Virus record (IMG/VR): IMGVR_UViG_3300025011_000018 | Coordinates: 90,103 to 154,102 of that record | Length of the DNA: 64,000 bases | Source: a virus | Strand: one strand, 5' to 3' | In this document: piece by piece, positions 59,965 through 64,000 of the stretch | Numbering within the stretch: the stretch's first letter is position 1 | How the letters are laid out: the number at the start of each line of letters is the position of its first letter | Program-made: the position numbers and the translations under genes | Notes under the pieces: generated by a model | The model's database searches: none | What the model saw: the letters and a program-made list of their open reading frames with translations, nothing else | What the model was told of the DNA's origin: nothing

Positions 59965-60282
59965 TTATTGTTGTTTCAATTCTTCTTCCGTTTCTTCTAC
60001 CCATATATCCCATTCTTGTTTAGATTCTTTTAAAGATTTTTTAGGTAATTTACCCCGTCTCATTAATTGCATTTCTTTTAAAGATTCTTCCAACGATTCT
60101 GCTACGGTACAATATCTCTCATTTAAATATTTATCTTTATACAAATACTGGACTACTTCCTCCATATTGCCACATGAATTACAAATGTAAGTTATAATTA
60201 CCGCATTGGTTCCTCTTTTTGTACAACTAAATATGCCTGTGTTACAACTGCCGCAATTACATTGTAATTCGAAACTCTCCAT
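59965..60282 (-). CDS. Zinc-ribbon protein (105 residues)
   Basis: The N-terminus holds a zinc ribbon (ELQCNCGSCNTGIFSC, then ITYICNSCGNMEEVVQYLY). The C-terminal half is highly charged and helical (CTVAESLEESLKEMQLMRRG). Its start codon region overlaps the previous gene by 26 bases, so translation is coupled. It could bind nucleic acid; function unknown. Confidence 0.6.
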   Translation of the reverse strand: MESFELQCNCGSCNTGIFSCTKRGTNAVIITYICNSCGNMEEVVQYLYKDKYLNERYCTVAESLEESLKEMQLMRRGKLPKKSLKESKQEWDIWVEETEEELKQQ

Positions 60283-60601
60283 GTTTTTCTCCTATCTCTA
60301 TAAATTTGTATTTTAATTGATTAATCACATTATAAATTGAATAAATTTTTATTAATTCCATTAAATATTCTATATTTTTATCTACTTTATCAACTACAAT
60401 ATTTGCGTCACAATCTTCATCAACATCAATGATATCAATTCTTTTAATATACCATTTTATTAGCTCTTCAAAAGATATACTGTGACAATAATCTCTACTG
60501 TAAAATGTAACGCTATCTTCATCAATAAAATTACAATCCTTACCATAGATTTCTACATCTAAATACTCGCATATCTCTCTAATCCTATCATAATTAATCA
60601 T
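60257..60601 (-). CDS. Phage protein of unknown function (114 residues)
   Basis: ATG 60601 (minus) after AAAGGATAAATGT. The protein is acidic in the middle (IDIIDVDEDCDANIVVDKVD) and helical elsewhere; nothing resembles a known family. It overlaps the zinc-ribbon gene downstream by 26 bases. The AATATAAAA motif lies about 15-25 bases upstream of the start. Confidence 0.55.
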   Translation of the reverse strand: MINYDRIREICEYLDVEIYGKDCNFIDEDSVTFYSRDYCHSISFEELIKWYIKRIDIIDVDEDCDANIVVDKVDKNIEYLMELIKIYSIYNVINQLKYKFIEIGEKHGEFRITM

Positions 60602-60629
60602 ACATTTATCCTTTAAATTTATATTTTAG

Positions 60630-60974
60630 TTAAAGTAGCCTGAATCTTTTTACGTATGGGTGTGCTTCTTCTCTTGACATTATAGGAAATCCTAATACAG
60701 TTTTAGATTGTGGCGGTACCTCTGTATGTCCATTATCTATAATTAGTTTAGCATTCGGCAATTTTTCATATACTTTAATTATTTCATTTTCATTTGCTTT
60801 AAGTACTACTTTTTTAATCGCTATTTTTAGCCATTGTTTAAACTTTTCTTCATGTTGGTCACGTAACGCAATTAACATAGCTGCATGACTTACTTGTGCT
60901 GCAATTTTTCCTGCCGACATATTTAAGTCTTTATTAACTATAAAATATTGTATCAGCTCATTATTATCGTTCAT
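60630..60974 (-). CDS. PTH2-family peptidyl-tRNA hydrolase-like protein, copy 1
   Basis: A 114-residue protein of the PTH2 fold: LIQYFIVNKDLNMSAGKIAA, then QVSHAAMLIALRDQ and IIDNGHTEVPPQSKTVLGFP match the family's catalytic and conserved blocks. PTH2 enzymes release peptides from stalled peptidyl-tRNA. A second, more divergent copy lies at 61814. Phage copies may protect translation late in infection or have a new role. Confidence 0.8.
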   Translation of the reverse strand: MNDNNELIQYFIVNKDLNMSAGKIAAQVSHAAMLIALRDQHEEKFKQWLKIAIKKVVLKANENEIIKVYEKLPNAKLIIDNGHTEVPPQSKTVLGFPIMSREEAHPYVKRFRLL

Positions 60975-61030
60975 ATTATCCCTTTCTTATTTTATATTTT
61001 GTTTAACTGTCTGCTAAATCTTTCATCTTT

Positions 61031-61606
61031 TTATTGCCATTCATATTCTTTTATTTCTTTTAAACAATTTCTATAATAACTCGTTGCATTTTTATTCCCA
61101 TCACTAGTATTTTTAATATCGTTACAACATAAGCATCTATAATACCCCATTTCTTCTTCAACTTCTTTTTCTGATAACTCTATTATCATATCAGAAGTAT
61201 AAAGTTTGCCACAGGTACAACAACACCTAAGTTCATCTTCCTTTATTCCTAGTTGTTGCTCAATTACTTTTGATATATCACCTAATATTAAATGTTTCTC
61301 GATGAGTATTTCTGCTAATTCTCCATCAAAAATATCTGAATCATACCAAGGAAGAGTTTTCCAATAATTATATAATTCTTTACTGTTTGTGATAATACAT
61401 GCTTTTCCAAAGGCTGCATACCAACCACTTGTACTCGTATTCATCGGAATACCATCCTCAGCAAATGTGTCTATGCTCCAGTACTCATGAATACGAATAA
61501 GTTGATTTCTAAATTCCTTTAAAAAATCATATGTAATTAACTGTTTAATGTTTTTTGGTATTTGATATTCAACATGAATATCATCACTATTTCCTAAGAT
61601 TGGCAT
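61031..61606 (-). CDS. Phage protein with C-terminal zinc-ribbon-like region (191 residues)
   Basis: ATG 61606 (minus). Residues 1-120 (LITYDFLKEFRNQLIRIHEY, then GIPMNTSTSGWYAAFGKACI) form an unrecognised alpha/beta domain. The C-terminus has two cysteine groups (DELRCCCTCGKLYTSDM and YYRCLCCNDIKNTS) likely to bind zinc. The 54-residue gene upstream ends seven bases before it and its 3' end supplies AAAAGGAGAATAA as ribosome binding site. Confidence 0.55.
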   Translation of the reverse strand: MPILGNSDDIHVEYQIPKNIKQLITYDFLKEFRNQLIRIHEYWSIDTFAEDGIPMNTSTSGWYAAFGKACIITNSKELYNYWKTLPWYDSDIFDGELAEILIEKHLILGDISKVIEQQLGIKEDELRCCCTCGKLYTSDMIIELSEKEVEEEMGYYRCLCCNDIKNTSDGNKNATSYYRNCLKEIKEYEWQ

Positions 61607-61612
61607 ACTGTT

Positions 61613-61777
61613 TTATTCTCCTTTTATATTTTCCTTCTCTATATTTTTATCATGGTTACTTATACAATTATCTTTACATATATCTTCATTCCAATCATAT
61701 TGATGTTTACATACTCCCCAATCATCTAATTCAAAATGAGAACATTGCTTTTGTTGTTTTAATTGATTCTTATTCAT
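61613..61777 (-). CDS. Small cysteine-containing protein (54 residues)
   Basis: Minus strand, ATG 61777 after GGGGAGAAGTTAC. It encodes MNKNQLKQQKQCSHFELDDW and continues with GVCKHQYDWNEDICKDNCIS. Cys and His residues are spaced like a small metal-binding site. Its last codons contain the recurrent AAATATAAAAGG block, which also serves as leader for the next gene. Too short for the usual length cut-off but well supported by the ribosome binding site and packing. Confidence 0.6.
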   Translation of the reverse strand: MNKNQLKQQKQCSHFELDDWGVCKHQYDWNEDICKDNCISNHDKNIEKENIKGE

Positions 61778-61813
61778 GTAACTTCTCCCCTTAAATCAAG
61801 ACTATAATCATCT

Positions 61814-62182
61814 TTATAATAATTGTAGTCTTTTAATATACTGTTGCGTTTCTGACTTCCGCATTACTCCTAACCCGACACATGTTAAACTTCCAGTAGG
61901 TATTTCAGTCAATCCTAAATCTTCAATATAGTAAAATCCCTCTTCTTTAAGTTTTAATAAATCTTTAGTCTTACCTCTTAATATAATTTTCTTTTGGTTG
62001 TGGTTTGTATACCACTCTATAAATGTTTTCTTTCTTTCCACCCATAGTTTATTTTCTTGAAAGCACAAACTATCAAGTGAAATAATGGTCGCAACATGAG
62101 CCACTTGACCAGCTATTTTACCGACAGACATATTTAATTCTGAATTTATTATGTAATATTGAACTAATTCGTCTCTATCCAT
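61814..62182 (-). CDS. PTH2-family peptidyl-tRNA hydrolase-like protein, copy 2
   Basis: A 122-residue paralogue of the protein at 60630: LVQYYIINSELNMSVGKIAG, then QVAHVATIIS and LTEIPTGSLTCVGLGVM. An insertion near residue 45 (KLWVERKKTFIEWYTNHNQK) makes it longer. Two PTH2-like genes 800 bases apart is unusual for a phage and suggests one has changed function. ATG 62182 (minus) has AAAGGATAATAGC upstream. Confidence 0.78.
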   Translation of the reverse strand: MDRDELVQYYIINSELNMSVGKIAGQVAHVATIISLDSLCFQENKLWVERKKTFIEWYTNHNQKKIILRGKTKDLLKLKEEGFYYIEDLGLTEIPTGSLTCVGLGVMRKSETQQYIKRLQLL

Positions 62183-62204
62183 TGCTATTATCCTTTCTCA
62201 TAGT

Positions 62205-63398
62205 TTATATTTTGATTAAAAGTGATTTTTTATTGAAACTTTGTTGTATTTCCCAATCTTTTTTATACATCCATTTATATCCACCAGACTGTTTATATTC
62301 GCCTTTACAAACTTCCGAAATATGATATGCTCCAGTTTCACTTTTTGCTTTTCCAACACTGTCATACTTATTAATTATTTCACCTGTATTTATATTTAAT
62401 TGTACTACTGGGTTTGATTGTTGATCGAATTTTTTATATTTACACCAATCTAATTCATCACCTTGTTTTAAATATTTAGTAATAGTTTTTCTACTTAATT
62501 TTATTTCTTTGCTAATATCTAAAGTATTATTCATACCACTATTCCATAAATCACAGACCGATTTCACTAACGAATTACAAGCAAATTCATGACACCTTAT
62601 CCAATCAATTCTTGATAAATCAAATATATTTATTATTTCACTATCTAATATATTAGTTTTTATGTATTGTAAATTAGGCGACTGTGCATCAATAATTATA
62701 TAATTTGTAATTCCGTTTATTTTGGCAATACATTCTTTTATTTCATCATTTTCTCGTTCTTCTTTTAGAGTCCTTAATGAATTAGGAAAACTTTTTTCAT
62801 AATGTTGGTTGCCGTGTACCTCAATTATAATATTTTTATTTTCAATATAAAAATCGTATATCTTAGTACCATTAAGCTTTGTATTTGTATGTTCAATGTT
62901 TTTACTCCAGCTAAAAACATGTTCTGTTGTGAATTCAATACCTAACTGAATTAAAACATTATACATAAATTTCTGGGCATAACTCACCCCGTCAGAACAC
63001 TTAGGGCAAGACAAACCTCGTTTACTAATATTATTTATTGATTTGTTTATTATTATATTTTCGCATTTGTCGCATTTCCAATTCACAAATACACTACTTG
63101 CTTGAGTATATTTAAACCCATCATTTTTATCATGCAGCAAATTAGCTAAACTAGGATTAGTTGTCCACATATCATTAATTCCTATTTTAACTTTTTTGTT
63201 AGAGCATATAGGACATTTACGATTGGCTTTTAAATGATATTCATCCATTTTCCCTATATATTTACATTGCAAACATTCATATTTATAGCCTTTAATAGTA
63301 TGTTTCCCATGGTTAATCCTAATTAGGTTTAATATTTTTATATTACCATTGATTACATCATTAATATTATACTTGTATTTATGTGTTATGTTTTCCAA
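62205..63398 (-). CDS. Zinc-ribbon/Vsr-like homing endonuclease with C-terminal NUMOD repeats
   Basis: A 397-residue endonuclease, TTG 63398 (minus) with GGGGAGGATATAA upstream. N-terminal zinc ribbons (CLQCKYIG, CPICSNKK, VNWKCDKC and CPKCSDGVSYAQKF) precede the nuclease core: YDFYIENKNIIIEVHGNQHY. The C-terminal 130 residues hold a helix-turn-helix (MNNTLDISKEIKLSRKTITK) and a NUMOD1-like block (INKYDSVGKAKSETGAYHIS). It differs from the plus-strand relatives in these extra DNA-binding repeats. It sits in the early operon between a PTH2 gene and an HNH gene. Confidence 0.75.
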   Translation of the reverse strand: MENITHKYKYNINDVINGNIKILNLIRINHGKHTIKGYKYECLQCKYIGKMDEYHLKANRKCPICSNKKVKIGINDMWTTNPSLANLLHDKNDGFKYTQASSVFVNWKCDKCENIIINKSINNISKRGLSCPKCSDGVSYAQKFMYNVLIQLGIEFTTEHVFSWSKNIEHTNTKLNGTKIYDFYIENKNIIIEVHGNQHYEKSFPNSLRTLKEERENDEIKECIAKINGITNYIIIDAQSPNLQYIKTNILDSEIINIFDLSRIDWIRCHEFACNSLVKSVCDLWNSGMNNTLDISKEIKLSRKTITKYLKQGDELDWCKYKKFDQQSNPVVQLNINTGEIINKYDSVGKAKSETGAYHISEVCKGEYKQSGGYKWMYKKDWEIQQSFNKKSLLIKI

Positions 63399-63404
63399 TT
63401 ATAT

Positions 63405-63445
63405 CCTCCCCGTCAGGAGGGTAGCTACCATTAATTACACGTGTA
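63405..63445 (-). promoter_or_regulatory. Ribosome-binding-site-sequestering hairpin before the minus-strand endonuclease
   Basis: On the minus strand CCTCC, a 6-base loop (TGACGG) and GGAGG (63405-63420): the 3' arm is the ribosome binding site itself. Two perfect palindromes, GGTAGCTACC (63420-63429) and TACACGTGTA (63436-63445), lie directly upstream and form two more short helices. Again an endonuclease whose ribosome binding site is masked. Confidence 0.6.
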
Positions 63446-63471
63446 CTCCATTTGTTTTATATTTTAGATTA

Positions 63472-64000
63472 TTATAATTGATTTAAATTTTCAGCTTCTT
63501 TTAACCACTGCTTTATTTTTATAAGCTTTTCTTCTGAGAAGAAATCTTTGGATCTAAGCCAAGCTTCTATATCTAACTGTCTTTTACTACTATTACACCC
63601 TTTACATGATGGAACGCAATTATTTATTGTATTAACTCCATTGTGTATTACATGTTCTTTATGTAATTGTTGTCTATATTTTTCTTTGTGGTCTTGTTCG
63701 CTAGTTCCACAATAAGCACATTCATGATTAAAATAATCTAAGCAATATTTCCATTCTTTATTATTTATTTTATGATTTTTGTTTCTTCTTTTTTTACTAT
63801 ATTCATTAACTTTATCACGATGTTGTTTTTGATACTCTTTGGTATATTCTAAGATGTGTTTTTTATTATTTTTTCTCCACAATTCATCTTTAGTTGATTC
63901 TCTTTCTTTATTTCTTTGTTTCCATTGTCTTTGAGATTCTCTTGATTTATCTAAATTTTTCTCTCTATATATTTTTTGGTATTCATCCCTACAATGCTTA
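63472..64000 (-). CDS. HNH endonuclease (5' end beyond the window)
   Basis: Minus strand; the frame is open to the window edge, so the true start lies outside. The visible part has a basic linker (HCRDEYQKIYREKNLDKSRE and IKNKEW-like repeats), then the HNH motif: YFNHECAYCGTSEQ, KEHVIHNGVNTINNCVPSC, KGCNSSKRQLD. The four cysteines (CAYC, CKGC) bind a structural zinc, and the KEHV His is catalytic. It could be free-standing homing or packaging-associated; its place next to another homing gene favours the former. Confidence 0.8.
   Translation of the reverse strand, partial: KHCRDEYQKIYREKNLDKSRESQRQWKQRNKERESTKDELWRKNNKKHILEYTKEYQKQHRDKVNEYSKKRRNKNHKINNKEWKYCLDYFNHECAYCGTSEQDHKEKYRQQLHKEHVIHNGVNTINNCVPSCKGCNSSKRQLDIEAWLRSKDFFSEEKLIKIKQWLKEAENLNQL

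Noticed and set aside
61555-61794. Plus-strand 79-codon open frame
   Set aside because: It lies opposite the well-supported 54-residue minus-strand gene and has no ribosome binding site.
1-64000. tRNA genes, diversity-generating retroelement, CRISPR or restriction-modification loci
   Set aside because: No cloverleaf, reverse transcriptase, repeat-spacer array or methyltransferase motif was seen on reading both strands.

Overview
The window is a 64-kb piece of a strongly AT-rich temperate siphovirus (phage or prophage) of a Gram-positive, Clostridia-like host. The grounds are AGGAGG-type ribosome binding sites, many TTG/GTG starts, and a full tailed-phage late module next to a large serine integrase. 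Gene order and content recall Bacillus phage SPbeta from memory: a YonK-like protein, YonF/YonE-like terminase and portal, a YomM-like tyrosine recombinase before the tape measure, YomH/YomG-like Dit and Tal, and a SprA-like integrase. No database was searched.

Layout. 1-6.7 kb: a YonK-like protein, a metallophosphoesterase with a probable rare start codon, small acidic and zinc-finger proteins, TerL and portal. 8-17.8 kb: protease/scaffold with a nested scaffold start, an accessory head protein, major capsid, connector proteins and tail tube. 19.4-39 kb: accessory virion proteins, a collar-domain fibre, a gp10-like protein, the tyrosine recombinase, a tape-measure gene split by two group I introns, Dit, Tal and a tail protein that starts with a proteasome-like Ntn-hydrolase fold. 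39-46 kb: accessory (moron) genes on both strands: a secreted stalk-domain protein, a Cro/CI-like regulator with operators, an antirepressor, a candidate type I toxin-antitoxin pair, an SDH-type serine protease and a retropepsin-like protease. 45.6-56.4 kb: adhesin and a 2310-residue fibre, then holin, M15 endolysin and a second small membrane protein. 56.5-64 kb (minus strand): integrase module, RuvC-like resolvase, two PTH2 proteins, zinc-ribbon proteins and two homing endonucleases.

Homing endonuclease genes are unusually dense: six zinc-ribbon/Vsr-like genes (three broken by a stop or frameshift), one GIY-YIG gene inside a group I intron, and one HNH gene. The most striking observation is an RNA leader in front of at least five of them. 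It is a three-way junction (P1, AUAG, P2, URAWA, P3). Its P3 loop is complementary to the downstream Shine-Dalgarno region and also to a second, nearer copy of that sequence. The loop and its target co-vary between copies, and the leader occurs with two unrelated nuclease families. This looks like an undescribed riboregulator, possibly a two-state switch, of selfish genes.

A second genome-wide signal is a motif close to CTAAAATATAAAAT just upstream of the ribosome binding sites of many genes in both the plus-strand late cluster and the minus-strand cluster. It may be a phage-specific promoter or a leader element. The virion genes work as one assembly line (packaging, head, connector, tail, adsorption, lysis). 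The morons carry their own sigma-A-type promoters and may be expressed in the lysogen.
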